DNA of 64,000 bases, taken from NCBI GenBank assembly GCA_009691915.1, contig SIAD01000010.1:1-64000 (forward strand), read 5' to 3'. The stretch is from Phycisphaerales bacterium. GTDB lineage: Bacteria > Planctomycetota > Phycisphaerae > Phycisphaerales > SM1A02. Numbering within the stretch: the first letter of the stretch is position 1; the number at the start of each line of letters is the position of its first letter. Positions 52,645 through 62,209 of this stretch are shown in pieces. The notes below the pieces were generated by a model. That model saw only the letters and a list, made by a program, of their open reading frames with translations. It did no database searches and was not told the origin of the DNA. Position numbers and translations under genes: made by a program.

Positions 52645-53886
52645 CTAGTGCGTCTGCCAGACGATCTTTGAAATGTCGACCCCCTCCTTGTGGAGGTCGT
52701 AGAGCGGGCTGAGCTTGCGTAGATGGTTGACCGCCCCCTCAATGAGGCTGATCGCCCTGTCGATTTCTTCGGCTGTCGTCCATCGTCCCATGGAGAGGCG
52801 GAGCGACGAGTGCGCCATCTCATCGCCGATCCCGAGGCTCTTGAGGACATAGGACGGCTCGAGGCTCGCGCTGGTGCATGCCGAACCGGACGAGCACGCG
52901 ATCTCCCTGACACCCATCATCAGGCTCTCCCCCTCGACGAAGGCGAACGAAATGTTGGCGGTCCCGGGGATGCGCCGCGTGGCGTGCCCATTGACCTGCG
53001 TGACATCGAGCCGCGAAGTGAGTTCCCGCTCCAGCTTGGTGCGCAGGGCGAGAAGGCGAGGGCGCTCCGCATCCGCCTCATCTCGGCAGAGTTCACACGC
53101 CTTCCCGAATCCGACGATCCCAGTCACATTGTGGGTCCCCGATCGCATCCCGCGCTCCTGGCCGCCACCATCCTGAAGGGCTTCCAGACGAACTCGGGGC
53201 TTGCGGCGGCGGACATAGAGACCGCCGACCCCCTTCGGGCCGTAGATCTTGTGAGCACTCCACGAGAGCAGGTCGATGCAATCTGCCTCGACATTCGTAG
53301 GCATCTTGCCGACCCATTGCGTCGCGTCGGTATGGAAGATGATCTCCTTCGAGTGGCAGAGCCTGCCAATCTCAGGAACTTCATTGATGGTCCCAAGTTC
53401 GTTGTTGGCCCACATGACAGAGACGAGGATGGTGTCGGGACGAATCGCCGCCTCGACCATGGCCGCCGTGATAACCCCGTCGGGTGGAGGCGAAATGAAT
53501 GTCGCGTCAAACCCCTCGCGCTCCAGTCGGTGCACAGGATCAAGCACCGCCTTGTGCTCGTGGGCCACCGTCACGATATGACCGCGACCGCGTTGACCCT
53601 GAGGAGCGCGCGCGTAGATCTCGGCCGCTCCCTTCACCGCCAGATTGTTGGACTCGGTAGCCCCCGATGTAAAGACGACTTCCTTGGCCTGTGCTCCAAT
53701 GACCGCCGCGCACTGCTCGCGCGCTTGCTCGATCGCATCTTCTGCCTCCCAGCCGAACCGGTGGTTGCGCGAGCCCGCATTTCCGAACTTTTCGGAGAAA
53801 TAGGGGAACATCGCTTCAACGACCCGCGGATCGCAGCGCGTGGTTGCGGCATTGTCGAGGTAGATTGGATTCTTGCTTGGATTCAC
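52645..53886 (-). CDS. iscS: Cysteine desulfurase IscS/NifS
   Basis: PLP enzyme that draws sulfur from cysteine for Fe-S and other thio-cofactors. 413 residues: IYLDNAATTRCDPRV, TSGATESNNLAVKG, VAHEHKAVLDP, the PLP-lysine motif LLSWSAHKIYGPKGVGGLYV (in part SAHKIYGPKG), and the mobile loop SSGSACTSASLEPSYVL with the catalytic Cys. It starts with GTG at 53886, with AGAGGA seven bases before; the frame continues upstream without family sequence. The loop motif SGSACTSxxxEPSYVL is that of group I (IscS) enzymes. Starts the isc unit; panC is divergent. Confidence 0.95.
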   Translation of the reverse strand: MNPSKNPIYLDNAATTRCDPRVVEAMFPYFSEKFGNAGSRNHRFGWEAEDAIEQAREQCAAVIGAQAKEVVFTSGATESNNLAVKGAAEIYARAPQGQRGRGHIVTVAHEHKAVLDPVHRLEREGFDATFISPPPDGVITAAMVEAAIRPDTILVSVMWANNELGTINEVPEIGRLCHSKEIIFHTDATQWVGKMPTNVEADCIDLLSWSAHKIYGPKGVGGLYVRRRKPRVRLEALQDGGGQERGMRSGTHNVTGIVGFGKACELCRDEADAERPRLLALRTKLERELTSRLDVTQVNGHATRRIPGTANISFAFVEGESLMMGVREIACSSGSACTSASLEPSYVLKSLGIGDEMAHSSLRLSMGRWTTAEEIDRAISLIEGAVNHLRKLSPLYDLHKEGVDISKIVWQTH

Positions 53887-53959
53887 AGTTCGTCCTCTAG
53901 GTTGTTGAGACTCAATCTCAACCACATGGTAGGAACGAGACGCCCCAAACGCCACCCCC

Positions 53960-54838
53960 ATGAGGTTGATCGAAGACCCCAATGAGCTAGTTGATACCGT
54001 CGGATGTGCTCTCGTTCCGACCATGGGGGCGCTGCATGAGGGGCATGCGTCATTGATCAGGGCTGCCGCAGGTTCCGGCCTTGGGGTTGTCGTGACGATT
54101 TTTGTGAATCCGACGCAGTTCGGCCCTAGGGAGGACTTCCTCAAGTATCCGCGGACCCTGAACGATGACCTTGCGGTCGCGGAGAGTGCAGGGGCGCGCG
54201 TCGTGTTCGTTCCGGGTGTCGACGCGATCTACCCGCGCGGCCTCGCTGCCGCCCGCGCGGAAGCTGCCGTCTTGCCGCTCCCTCCAGCCGCGCACGAACC
54301 CCACCTCGAGGACGCCTGCCGCCCGACCCACATGGCGGGAGTCTGCCAAGTTGTGGCCCGGCTCTGTGATCTTCTGTCGCCAGCGGTTGCCTACTTCGGA
54401 GAGAAGGATTTTCAGCAACTTCGTGTCATCGAACAGATGGTTGCGATGGACCCCACTCGATGGCCCGCCCTCAGGGTCCTCCCCTGTCCGACCATACGGG
54501 AACCCGATGGCCTCGCTATGAGCAGTCGCAATGTGTTTCTCAACGCGGAGGAGCGCCTCCGCGCGGCGGCGATTCCCCGTGCGCTGCTGGCGACGAAAGA
54601 ACGCCTGGCCCACGGCGAGTCGGTGAACATCGGGCTGCTCTCCGAAGCGGAATCTGAGATGCGGGTAGCGCTGGCGGAGGCCGGACTGGGGACTCAATAC
54701 GCGGTCATCCGGAACTCCCACACCCTGATGTCCGCCGGAAGTGACGCCACGGAACTTCGCGCCCTCGTTGCGGCTCGGCTTGGCGGAGCCAGACTGATCG
54801 ACAATATGGAAGTTTGGACACGAGGCCAAGGCGACTAG
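53960..54838 (+). CDS. panC: Pantothenate synthetase
   Basis: Joins pantoate and beta-alanine, using ATP, to make pantothenate. 292 residues: ALVPTMGALHEGHASLIR carries the HIGH-like motif (LHEGH), FVNPTQFGPREDF, the pantoate-binding YFGEKDFQQLRVIEQMV, and GLAMSSRNVFL with the KMSKS-equivalent. Full length. The other pan genes are not here. 10 bases ahead of the double thioredoxin-fold protein gene. Confidence 0.95.
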   Translation: MRLIEDPNELVDTVGCALVPTMGALHEGHASLIRAAAGSGLGVVVTIFVNPTQFGPREDFLKYPRTLNDDLAVAESAGARVVFVPGVDAIYPRGLAAARAEAAVLPLPPAAHEPHLEDACRPTHMAGVCQVVARLCDLLSPAVAYFGEKDFQQLRVIEQMVAMDPTRWPALRVLPCPTIREPDGLAMSSRNVFLNAEERLRAAAIPRALLATKERLAHGESVNIGLLSEAESEMRVALAEAGLGTQYAVIRNSHTLMSAGSDATELRALVAARLGGARLIDNMEVWTRGQGD

Positions 54839-54848
54839 AATCCGCGAG

Positions 54849-56162
54849 ATGCACACTCCCCGATTCGCCGTGGTTTCCGTGGCGCTGCTCGCCTGCGCTT
54901 CGGGCGCATGGGGTCAGTACGGCGGTGGATACGGGCCGCCAATGCCAGCGCCCCCAGCTCCTGCACACCCGACGACCCCCGCTGCTCCCCAGTTTCCCGA
55001 GGAAGACGACGAGGACCTCGATGCTCAGCCGACAACTCCGGGCACTCCGTCAACCCCCACGCCTGGTGCGCCAGCGGGACCGTCTGCGCCAAAGGCCAAG
55101 AGCACCGAACGCTTCAACTGCTCCGCCCCGGAGAAGGGTTGGGTCGCCAAGCTCGATCAAGCCGATCGGGCGGCGATCGATGAGCGCCTTGGTTACGCCC
55201 TGCCGGCGATGTCCTCCGATCTTGACTGGGTTGGCTCGACCACCAGCGCACCAACTCTGGAGGGAAAGGTCGTCGTCATCCAGACCTTCGATGTGAACTC
55301 CGGCGGATTGGGCCCGATCGACAAGGTGGCTAGTGCACTCAAGGCCCTCGATGACGAAGCGGATCTTGTGGTGATCGGAGTGCAGGTCCCCACCAAGGTA
55401 GAGGCGTCAACCCCACGCGTCGCGAAGTCGAAGGCCAAGGCAAGCCTGTGCGTCGACACGACTGGGGCGTGGTGCGACGCGCTCGGCGCGTTCAGAAAGC
55501 CGGTCAACTTTGTCGTCGACAAGTCCGGGACCGTCCGCTTCGTGGGTCTCACCGCGAAGGGAGTCCTGTCGGCGGTCAAGGTGCTCCTGGAGGAGCCGCG
55601 CCGGCCGGAGGGTGCCGCGGATCGCCCAGCGGCAACTGTTGCGGCTGACCCCACGGCGTCATTCCCGACCTACACGGGTCCTCTGAGTGGCGCGAATGAT
55701 CTGCGCGGCAAGCCGAGTCCGGAGCTGCTCGTCGACCAGTGGATGTCGAAGGCCCCGGACACCCGTGGAAAACTCATCATCGTCGACTTCTTCTTCACAG
55801 GATGCGCCCCGTGCCGCGCCGCGATCCCGCACATGAATGAGATCGCCGACCACTACAAGAACCAGGTCGCGGTCGTCGGCGTCTCGTGGGAAACCAAGTC
55901 CACCTACGACTCCGGACTCACGCGCTACAAACTCAAGCAGAGTGACTTCCACTATGCCACCGGCCTCGACTCAAGCCGCCGCACAGTCGGAGCCTTCGGG
56001 GTGCAGAGCTATCCGAATGTCGCGGTCATCTCATCAGATGGCGTCGTGCGGTGGCAGGGGCATCCGACAGGGCTGACGCAGGCCGTGCTCGACCCAATCG
56101 TCGCCGCCAACCTGGCACTCGCCCCAACGGGCGGGAGTGGGTCGCGCGGCTGGGTGAAGTGA
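54849..56162 (+). CDS. Secreted protein with two thioredoxin-fold domains (TlpA-like)
   Basis: 437 residues. Signal peptide (MHTPRFAVVSVALLACASGAWG), then a Pro/Thr/Ala-rich linker to about residue 80, a first thioredoxin-like domain (VVVIQTFDVNSGGLG, with VPTKVE and KPVNFVVDKSGTVRF) whose active-site Cys pair is missing, and a second domain (IIVDFFFTGCAPCRAAIPHMNEI with CAPC, VVGVSWETKS, then YPNVAVISSDGVVRW). The second resembles TlpA/ResA thiol-disulfide oxidoreductases; the first looks like a peroxiredoxin-type but catalytically dead copy. Exported thiol chemistry is likely; partner unknown. Confidence 0.85.
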   Translation: MHTPRFAVVSVALLACASGAWGQYGGGYGPPMPAPPAPAHPTTPAAPQFPEEDDEDLDAQPTTPGTPSTPTPGAPAGPSAPKAKSTERFNCSAPEKGWVAKLDQADRAAIDERLGYALPAMSSDLDWVGSTTSAPTLEGKVVVIQTFDVNSGGLGPIDKVASALKALDDEADLVVIGVQVPTKVEASTPRVAKSKAKASLCVDTTGAWCDALGAFRKPVNFVVDKSGTVRFVGLTAKGVLSAVKVLLEEPRRPEGAADRPAATVAADPTASFPTYTGPLSGANDLRGKPSPELLVDQWMSKAPDTRGKLIIVDFFFTGCAPCRAAIPHMNEIADHYKNQVAVVGVSWETKSTYDSGLTRYKLKQSDFHYATGLDSSRRTVGAFGVQSYPNVAVISSDGVVRWQGHPTGLTQAVLDPIVAANLALAPTGGSGSRGWVK

Positions 56163-56193
56163 CTGTCACTCCCGCAGCGGCTCAAGAGCACTG

Positions 56194-57186
56194 CTAGTAC
56201 ACGCGTTCGACCGTCGCATCGGCAATCGACTCGAGCAGCCGCCGCGACGGTGAATCCGTGAGGCACTCCACTCGTTCCTTCGCCGAGCTGACCAGTTCCA
56301 TCGCCCGTTCCCGTGCGGCGCCGAGCGAGCCGGTGCCGCGCACGAGCGCAACAAGACCCGTGCGGTCGCAGGCCGCAATGGCGCGCAGCGTCTCCTCGCG
56401 CCCTGGGGCACTCGCCCGTCCAAGGTGGATCACGATGGGGAGAGTCAGCTTGCCCTTCTGCAGGTCGATCCCGAGCGTCTTGCCGACAACGCTTTCCTCG
56501 CCGATCAAGTCTAGGAGGTCGTCCTGAATCTGGAATGCCATACCCAGGTCTTCACCATATCGATGCAGCGCGGATACGACGCTGTCCGCGCCGCCGGCCA
56601 GGCGCGCCGCGAGAGCGCAGCACGCGCCAGAGAGAACTCCCGTCTTTCGCCGGATAATCTCGAAGTAGGTGGCCTCGCTGAGCGCGGTGTCCCCGCGATG
56701 TGTCAGCTGCAGGATTTCGCCGGAGCAGAGCTGGGTCGTCGTCACCCCCAATGCCGAGTTGAGCCAAGGAAGACCGACCGACGAGCACAAATGGAACGCG
56801 CTCGAAATCAGAAAGTCCCCAAGCATCACGGCTGTCTCGTTGCCTCGCAGACTGTTCACCGTTGCGCCGCCCCGGCGCATCTGTGCCTCGTCGAGCACAT
56901 CGTCATGGACAAGGGTGGCCATGTGGATCATCTCGACGACGGCGGCAAGAGTGTCGATGCGGGAGTCCACCTCCGTGTCTTCCGGCATTGAGTCGCGGAC
57001 CGCCCAACCAGAGATGATCACCAGCGTCGGTCGAAGCATCTTGCCTCGGTACCTCTCCACATGTCGGGCGAGGGAGTTGACCTGGGCCAAGTCGCTCTGG
57101 AGCTGCCGCTCAAACCGCGCGGCAACGCGATCAAGCCGAGCCGCAAGAGTCGTGGCCATTGCGTCGCTGCTGAGAAGTTCCTTCAC
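56194..57186 (-). CDS. Polyprenyl diphosphate synthase
   Basis: Trans-isoprenyl diphosphate synthase of 330 residues. KMLRPTLVIISGWAV, the first Asp-rich motif in LVHDDVLDEAQMRRGGATVN, and the second in AFQIDDLLDLIGEE (IQDDLLD) with LGIDLQKGKLTLPIV are those of long-chain medium prenyl synthases such as IspB/HepT that make quinone side chains. Product length cannot be read from sequence with confidence. Uses C5 units from the MEP pathway, of which dxr is at 23.7 kb. Confidence 0.92.
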   Translation of the reverse strand: MKELLSSDAMATTLAARLDRVAARFERQLQSDLAQVNSLARHVERYRGKMLRPTLVIISGWAVRDSMPEDTEVDSRIDTLAAVVEMIHMATLVHDDVLDEAQMRRGGATVNSLRGNETAVMLGDFLISSAFHLCSSVGLPWLNSALGVTTTQLCSGEILQLTHRGDTALSEATYFEIIRRKTGVLSGACCALAARLAGGADSVVSALHRYGEDLGMAFQIQDDLLDLIGEESVVGKTLGIDLQKGKLTLPIVIHLGRASAPGREETLRAIAACDRTGLVALVRGTGSLGAARERAMELVSSAKERVECLTDSPSRRLLESIADATVERVY

Positions 57187-57234
57187 GCGGATCCGATGGT
57201 AGGGACGATCGCTGGTCCAACAGAGTCGGCCTCG

Positions 57235-58065
57235 TCAGCGGTCGCGGTTCTCCGCGACGATGTAGACGATCCATCCCGCGCAGGCATCTCCGGCCTTCGT
57301 CGGCTTGAAGACCCCGTTGCCCCCGCCGGTCTTGCGGTCGGTCCCTTCCCAATAGACCACCGGGCGCACGAAACCTGCCTCGATGAGCGTCTCGGTGATC
57401 TCGGGAATCGTCCACAGCCGCCAGTCGTAGGTGAACGCCCGCCGAAGTTCGCTCCCGTCAGGGAATCGGAAGTGAATGTGGTTCTTGACCTCGTGAGTGA
57501 TCGGATTGACCTTGGCCTGGTCCCAGACATAGGTGAATCCGTCGAGCGATCGCTCCTCCTCCTCCTCCTCCCACGACCCCGAGCCACCATAGGCATCGAC
57601 GATCATCAGCCCGTCGCCGCGGATGTTGGCGCGCGCGTGGGCGAAGTAGTCGCGCAACTCGGACCGTCTCTTGAATACGAAGTAGCTGAAATTGAGTGCC
57701 ACCAGCACATCACACGGAGTGGTGACGACACTGCGAACATCCCCACGACGGAAGGCGATCCGGCTGCGGACACTCGCGGGGAGCTTGGCGGCCCGTTCGC
57801 GCGCATGCCGCACTACCGCGATGTCGAGGTCGACGCCGGTTGCGTGATTGGATTTGCGCCACTGCGCCCACTCCCGGGCCATCTGAGCAGATGCGCAGAA
57901 GTCTTCGCGAAGGTCGTGGGCCTTCTTCCCCCGTAGTTGTCCGTACACGCGATCGATGAATGCGCAGTCAGACTCCGTTCCCTGCACCGCGAGCTCGTAG
58001 AGCTCATGAGGATCGGAGTTCTTCGCAGTACGCCATCCGCGCCGGGTTCTACTTCGTTTCGCCAT
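57235..58065 (-). CDS. SAM-dependent class I methyltransferase
   Basis: 276 residues. AHDLREDFCASAQMAREWA replaces the usual GxGxG loop with the LREDFCGTA-type sequence seen in one planctomycete/proteobacterial methyltransferase group; ATGVDLDIAVVRHARE gives the Asp that binds the SAM ribose, and DVLVALNFSYFVFK is motif IV. The acidic run EEEEEE near residue 170 is unusual. Substrate unknown. It is 53 bases upstream-side of ahcY on the same strand (ahcY ends before it starts is not the case: ahcY lies 5' of it), so ahcY may be expressed with it and remove its product S-adenosylhomocysteine. Confidence 0.75.
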   Translation of the reverse strand: MAKRSRTRRGWRTAKNSDPHELYELAVQGTESDCAFIDRVYGQLRGKKAHDLREDFCASAQMAREWAQWRKSNHATGVDLDIAVVRHARERAAKLPASVRSRIAFRRGDVRSVVTTPCDVLVALNFSYFVFKRRSELRDYFAHARANIRGDGLMIVDAYGGSGSWEEEEEERSLDGFTYVWDQAKVNPITHEVKNHIHFRFPDGSELRRAFTYDWRLWTIPEITETLIEAGFVRPVVYWEGTDRKTGGGNGVFKPTKAGDACAGWIVYIVAENRDR

Positions 58066-58118
58066 AGGGGGGCGAAAAGTCTAGCGGGAGTGGCGCGCAC
58101 GCGTCGGACCAATCGTCC

Positions 58119-59630
58119 TCAGTACCGGTAGTGAGTCGCCTTGTAAGGACCGTCAGCAGGGATCCCCAGATACGCCGCCTGTGCCGGAGTGAGTTCGGTC
58201 AGCTTCGCCCCAAGCTTCCCGAGATGGAGCCTGGCCACCTTCTCATCGAGCAACTTGGGGAGCGTGGACACCGTGCGCCCGTACTGCTTTGTGTTGGAGT
58301 GCAACTCGATCTGCGCGATCACCTGATTGGTGAAGCTCGCGCTCATCACGAACGAGGGATGGCCGGTCGCACACCCCAGATTGAGCAACCTTCCCTCGGC
58401 AAGGACGATGATCGAGTGGCCGTCTGCGAAGACCCACTCATCGACTTGTGGTTTCACCTTGACTCGCCGTGCTCCCTTGACCGACGCCAGTCCTGCGATG
58501 TCGATCTCATTGTCGAAGTGGCCGATGTTGCCGACGATGGCCTTGTCCTTCATCCGCGACATCTGATCAGCACTGATGACATTGCAGTTGCCTGTCGCGG
58601 TAACAAAGAGGTCCGCGCAGGAGACAACATCCTCGAGCCTGACGACCTCGTATCCCTCCATGCATGCCTGGAGCGCACAGATCGGGTCGATTTCCGTGAT
58701 CTTGACGCGGCACCCCTGCCCGCGAAGGCTGCTGGCGCACCCCTTGCCGACATCTCCGAAGCCGAGCACTACGGCGACCTTGCCGGCGAGCATCACATCG
58801 GTCGCACGCATGATCCCGTCGACGCACGAGTGGCGGCAGCCGTACAGGTTGTCGAACTTGCTCTTGGTCACCGAGTCGTTGACATTGATCGCCGGGAAGA
58901 GAAGTTCCCCCTTCTCCTGCATCTGGTAGAGGCGATGGACACCCGTTGTCGTCTCCTCGCTCACGCCCCTGATCGTGGTGGCGATCCTGCCAAAGAGTCC
59001 CGGAGAACATCGGGAGAGATCGCCAAGTAGTGTCAGGATGACGGCATGCTCTTCGCTCGTGGCGCTGGCCGGACTCGGCACCGTACCCGCCTTCTCGTAT
59101 TCGAATCCCTTGTGTACGAGAAGCGTGAGGTCGCCGCCGTCATCAAGAATCAGCGTCGGGCCCTTGCCTCCGGGCCAGTTCATCGCTTGGTAAGTGCACC
59201 ACCAGTATTCGGGAAGGGTCTCGCCCTTCCAGGCGAAAACCGGAATGCCCGCGGGCGCATCGACCGTTCCAGTGGGGCCGACCGCGACTGCGGCGGCCGC
59301 ATGATCCTGCGTCGAGAAGATGTTGCATGAGGCCCAGCGCACTTCGGCACCGAGATCGACGAGTGTTTCAATGAGCACCGCGGTCTGGATCGTCATATGC
59401 AGCGACCCTGAGATGCGTGCCCCCTTTAGAGGGGACTTGCCCTTGTACTCCTTGCGCAGGGCCATGAGCCCGGGCATCTCGAATTCGGCTAGCTCGATCT
59501 CCTTGCGGCCGTATCGGACCGTCTCGTGGGAGATGTCGCGCACCTCGAACGGCGGGTCTGCCGCTAGCGCGAACGAGGTGTTCATGAATGGCGTCAGGTG
59601 GTGCTTGATGGGGGCGGTTGTAGTGCTCAC
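58119..59630 (-). CDS. ahcY: Adenosylhomocysteinase
   Basis: NAD-dependent enzyme that splits S-adenosylhomocysteine to adenosine and homocysteine, relieving inhibition of methyltransferases. 503 residues from the GTG at 59630, with AAGGA seven bases before. [24 protein letters not shown] (in part) , [27 protein letters not shown] with the catalytic Lys/Asp region, the Rossmann loop [10 protein letters not shown], and the C-terminal KPQVDEWVF and [10 protein letters not shown] are family hallmarks. The longer form with the additional segment is seen in many bacteria. Neighbouring methyltransferase and ArsR-methyltransferase genes form a methyl-cycle context. Confidence 0.96.
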   Translation of the reverse strand: MSTTTAPIKHHLTPFMNTSFALAADPPFEVRDISHETVRYGRKEIELAEFEMPGLMALRKEYKGKSPLKGARISGSLHMTIQTAVLIETLVDLGAEVRWASCNIFSTQDHAAAAVAVGPTGTVDAPAGIPVFAWKGETLPEYWWCTYQAMNWPGGKGPTLILDDGGDLTLLVHKGFEYEKAGTVPSPASATSEEHAVILTLLGDLSRCSPGLFGRIATTIRGVSEETTTGVHRLYQMQEKGELLFPAINVNDSVTKSKFDNLYGCRHSCVDGIMRATDVMLAGKVAVVLGFGDVGKGCASSLRGQGCRVKITEIDPICALQACMEGYEVVRLEDVVSCADLFVTATGNCNVISADQMSRMKDKAIVGNIGHFDNEIDIAGLASVKGARRVKVKPQVDEWVFADGHSIIVLAEGRLLNLGCATGHPSFVMSASFTNQVIAQIELHSNTKQYGRTVSTLPKLLDEKVARLHLGKLGAKLTELTPAQAAYLGIPADGPYKATHYRY

Positions 59631-59733
59631 TGATGTATCCTTGCAAAATGTGGAGCGAATGGGCTTCAATCCGTCTATGCAGATGAACGAATCATAGTAC
59701 GGGCTCCCCCTCGCCGTTAGGATTGGACACTCC

Positions 59734-60465
59734 ATGAAACTCACTGCTCTCGTTCCTGACACTCTCGCTGGACTGACAGTTGTTGCCGCCCTCGCGGCTG
59801 GCGCCGCGCTCGATGCCTCGCAGGCCGGGGGAGTCGCGAAGGGATCTCCATATCCCCTGGCAACCTGCCCGGTTTCCGGCAAGCCGCTCGGAGAGTCCCC
59901 GACGATCCTCGTCATGGAAGACAAGGAGAATCCACTTCTTGATGGCCGCGAGATCCGTTTCTGCTGTGGGAAGTGTCCCGAACAGTTCAAGGCCGACCCA
60001 TCGAAGTTTCTTCCGGCCGTCGACGAGGCGATCATCACGCTGCAGCGGCCCGGCTATCCGCTCATGAACTGCGCGGTGATGACCGAGGATGCGCTTGCCA
60101 AGCCTGGCGAGCCGGACGCCGACAAGATCAAAGAGATCGTGGTCCACAACGAACTCGTGCGCCTGTGCTGCAAGGGGTGCGTGAAGAAGGTCAAGAACGA
60201 CCCTGCCAAGATCCTTGCGGCGATCGACGCGGCGGCGATCGCTGCACAGAGCAAGGCGTATCCGCTGGTGACCTGCCCCATCTCGGGGGAGGCGCTCGAC
60301 GACGATGCAGCACGGATCGTCATCTCCGAGAGGCTCGTGAAGCTCTGCTGCATGGGCTGCGCAGAGAAGGCGCGCAAGGATCCGCTCAAGGTCCTCGCAA
60401 AGCTCGATGCCGCAACCGCCGCCAAAGCCGCACCGGCACCGGCCGCGCCATCCGCCACCAAGTGA
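59734..60465 (+). CDS. Exported three-fold YHS/TRASH-like Cys-cluster protein
   Basis: 243 residues with a signal peptide ([21 protein letters not shown]). The mature protein is three copies of a 68-residue unit: [13 protein letters not shown]...[20 protein letters not shown]...[19 protein letters not shown]...LCCMGC, giving Cys45/77/78/81, Cys113/145/146/149 and Cys181/205/206/209. Each unit ends in DPxKxLxxID. CPxSG plus CCxxC is a metal-binding pattern of YHS/TRASH type. A short Ala/Pro/Lys tail ends it. Copper or other soft-metal binding in the periplasm is the likely role by analogy. Divergent from ahcY, convergent with the ArsR-methyltransferase gene. Confidence 0.75.
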   Translation: MKLTALVPDTLAGLTVVAALAAGAALDASQAGGVAKGSPYPLATCPVSGKPLGESPTILVMEDKENPLLDGREIRFCCGKCPEQFKADPSKFLPAVDEAIITLQRPGYPLMNCAVMTEDALAKPGEPDADKIKEIVVHNELVRLCCKGCVKKVKNDPAKILAAIDAAAIAAQSKAYPLVTCPISGEALDDDAARIVISERLVKLCCMGCAEKARKDPLKVLAKLDAATAAKAAPAPAAPSATK

Positions 60466-60480
60466 TCTCCAACGCCGCGT

Positions 60481-61521
60481 TCAGCGGCGCGAAAAGAGCG
60501 CACAGAAGAGACCGGGGCCACGCACATCAACGACCGGTGTGATCCGCCGCCACCTCCTCAAGACGACCGGAGCGGCACGCGCCCACACCTTGGCGCTCTC
60601 TTGCGAGAACCCGAGGTGTCGGTGTCCCATGGAAGTTCGGTAGGAAGTCCGTTCGTGCTCGACCATGTCGATCACCAGAATCCTCCCCCCGACCTTGACG
60701 CACCGGGCAATCTCCGTCATCGCACGCGACGGATCTTCGATGTGATGGAAGAGCAGCATGGCGATCGCCGCGTCGAACTCCGCGTCGCGCGCGGGGAGCG
60801 CGAGGATGTCACCGCGCCGGACTTCCGTGTTGGTCGCTTTGGAGAGACGCCGCCGTGCGGCGTCGATCATCGCCGCTTCGCGGTCGATGGCGACGACCCG
60901 GCCGACCGACGGCGCGAGCCGCTGAGCAACCTCGCCAGTGCCGCACCCGATGTCTGCGACGACCCAATCGGGATCGAGCAACGCAAGCAGCCCGTCGATT
61001 CCTCCCGCCTCGCCGAAGAGCTCACGGCGGATCGCGTCCCACTCGCCGCCGACTCTCCCGAAATACCCGAGTGAATCCATCGGTCGATCGGCAATGACGG
61101 CAGCCAGCCGTGCATCGTCCTCGGCTGACTGCGCACTCCCTGTGAGCGCATGCTTTGAGAGCTCCCACAGCGACTGCATTTCCTTGGAGACCGCAGTGAG
61201 GTCGGCGCGATACAGGCTGGTGGTCCCCTCGAGGCGCCGCGTCACAAACCCCCGCTCGAAGAGAGGCTTGATGAGCCGACTGGCCGTCGATTGGGGAACC
61301 TGAAGAGCGCGCGCGAGTTCCCCGACGGCAAGTTCGTTCGCCTCGAGTGCGCGGAGCACTCTGAGGCGTGCGGCATCACTGAACATTGCGAGCATCTGGG
61401 TCCAGCGACGCGCGGATGTCGACGCAGAAGTAGTCGAGGAAGGCACGGCCGCCGCGCGCGCGGGTGTGAGTACCGCACGGCGGGATGCCGACTCCCCTCG
61501 CAGTCGCGCCCGCCTCGCCAT
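60481..61521 (-). CDS. ArsR-family regulator fused to SAM methyltransferase domain
   Basis: 346 residues. After a Ser/Ala/Arg-rich stretch of about 42, an ArsR-type winged helix (LAMFSDAARLRVLRALEANEL, AVGELARALQVPQSTASRLIKPLFERGFV in part) is followed by a class I methyltransferase domain: VVADIGCGTGEVAQRLA (SAM loop), VVAIDREAAMIDAARRR and FDAAIAMLLFHHIEDP. No metal-binding Cys pair is seen in the wing helix, so a metal sensor is unlikely. Such fusions include regulators of the SAM cycle that sense S-adenosylhomocysteine (SahR type). It follows the TPR lipoprotein gene by 4 bases; ahcY lies 850 bases away. Confidence 0.85.
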   Translation of the reverse strand: MARRARLRGESASRRAVLTPARAAAVPSSTTSASTSARRWTQMLAMFSDAARLRVLRALEANELAVGELARALQVPQSTASRLIKPLFERGFVTRRLEGTTSLYRADLTAVSKEMQSLWELSKHALTGSAQSAEDDARLAAVIADRPMDSLGYFGRVGGEWDAIRRELFGEAGGIDGLLALLDPDWVVADIGCGTGEVAQRLAPSVGRVVAIDREAAMIDAARRRLSKATNTEVRRGDILALPARDAEFDAAIAMLLFHHIEDPSRAMTEIARCVKVGGRILVIDMVEHERTSYRTSMGHRHLGFSQESAKVWARAAPVVLRRWRRITPVVDVRGPGLFCALFSRR

Positions 61522-61525
61522 CGCT

Positions 61526-62209
61526 CTAGAGCCCCGGAGGGATCGCGGTCTGTGTGTCGATCAAGACCCCTTCAGCCTGCAGTGCCTGAGACACACGAGG
61601 GTCCGTGGCTGAGATTCCGTACGCCTGTCGAAGCCTCCGATTGGCCTCGGACTTGTTCCCGAGCGTCAACTGAAGCATGGCCATCTGGTAATAGGGTTCC
61701 GCGATCCGCGGGCGCACGACGCCAGAGTCGATCTCGATCGCGCTGCGCAACGCCGCCATCGCGCTGTCATTGTCTTTGAGCTCCTGCGCGTACTTCGCCA
61801 GAACGAGGTAGGGCTGGGGCGATCCAAGCGCCGCACCCGCACCCTTGAGGAGCTGATACATCTGAGTGCTGTCCCCTTGGCGACTCATGACTCCGGCGAG
61901 CGCGCCGATGATCTCCATGTTTCCCGGCGAGTGATCGTTGGCGGTTTCGAGGCAGCGGCGAGCGGTCACGAGGTCGCCAGTGTTCGCCTTGGCAACTCCA
62001 TATCCGTACTCGGCCTGCCAGTTGCCCGGTGAACTGTTCACGACGACCTGAAAGGTCTCCGCCGCCTTCGCCCACTCACCGAACTCGAGATAGTGATTGC
62101 CGAGTTTGATCGACTCCTCGGTCGGGCGAGGACTATTGCACGCACAGAGTGACAATGAACACGCAAGAAGAGAGCAGGCGATCGTTCGCGCAGAGGTGGG
62201 GAAGTCCAT
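61526..62209 (-). CDS. TPR-repeat lipoprotein
   Basis: 227 residues from the ATG at 62209. Signal ARTIACSLLACSLSLCAC ends at a lipobox (LCA-Cys). The rest is tetratricopeptide-like: IKLGNHYLEFGEWAKAAETF, AEYGYGVAKANTGDLVTARRCL, PYLVLAKYAQELKDNDSAMAALRSAI and PYYQMAMLQLTLGNKSEANRRL. Resembles Tol-Pal or pilus-secretion type TPR lipoproteins, function unknown. The start codon overlaps that of the divergent small protein (shared CATG). Four bases before the ArsR-methyltransferase gene. Confidence 0.82.
   Translation of the reverse strand: MDFPTSARTIACSLLACSLSLCACNSPRPTEESIKLGNHYLEFGEWAKAAETFQVVVNSSPGNWQAEYGYGVAKANTGDLVTARRCLETANDHSPGNMEIIGALAGVMSRQGDSTQMYQLLKGAGAALGSPQPYLVLAKYAQELKDNDSAMAALRSAIEIDSGVVRPRIAEPYYQMAMLQLTLGNKSEANRRLRQAYGISATDPRVSQALQAEGVLIDTQTAIPPGL

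Noticed and set aside
59631-59733. SAH riboswitch ahead of ahcY
   Set aside because: The 103-base gap is shared with a divergent gene and shows no recognisable SAH-riboswitch pseudoknot elements by eye.
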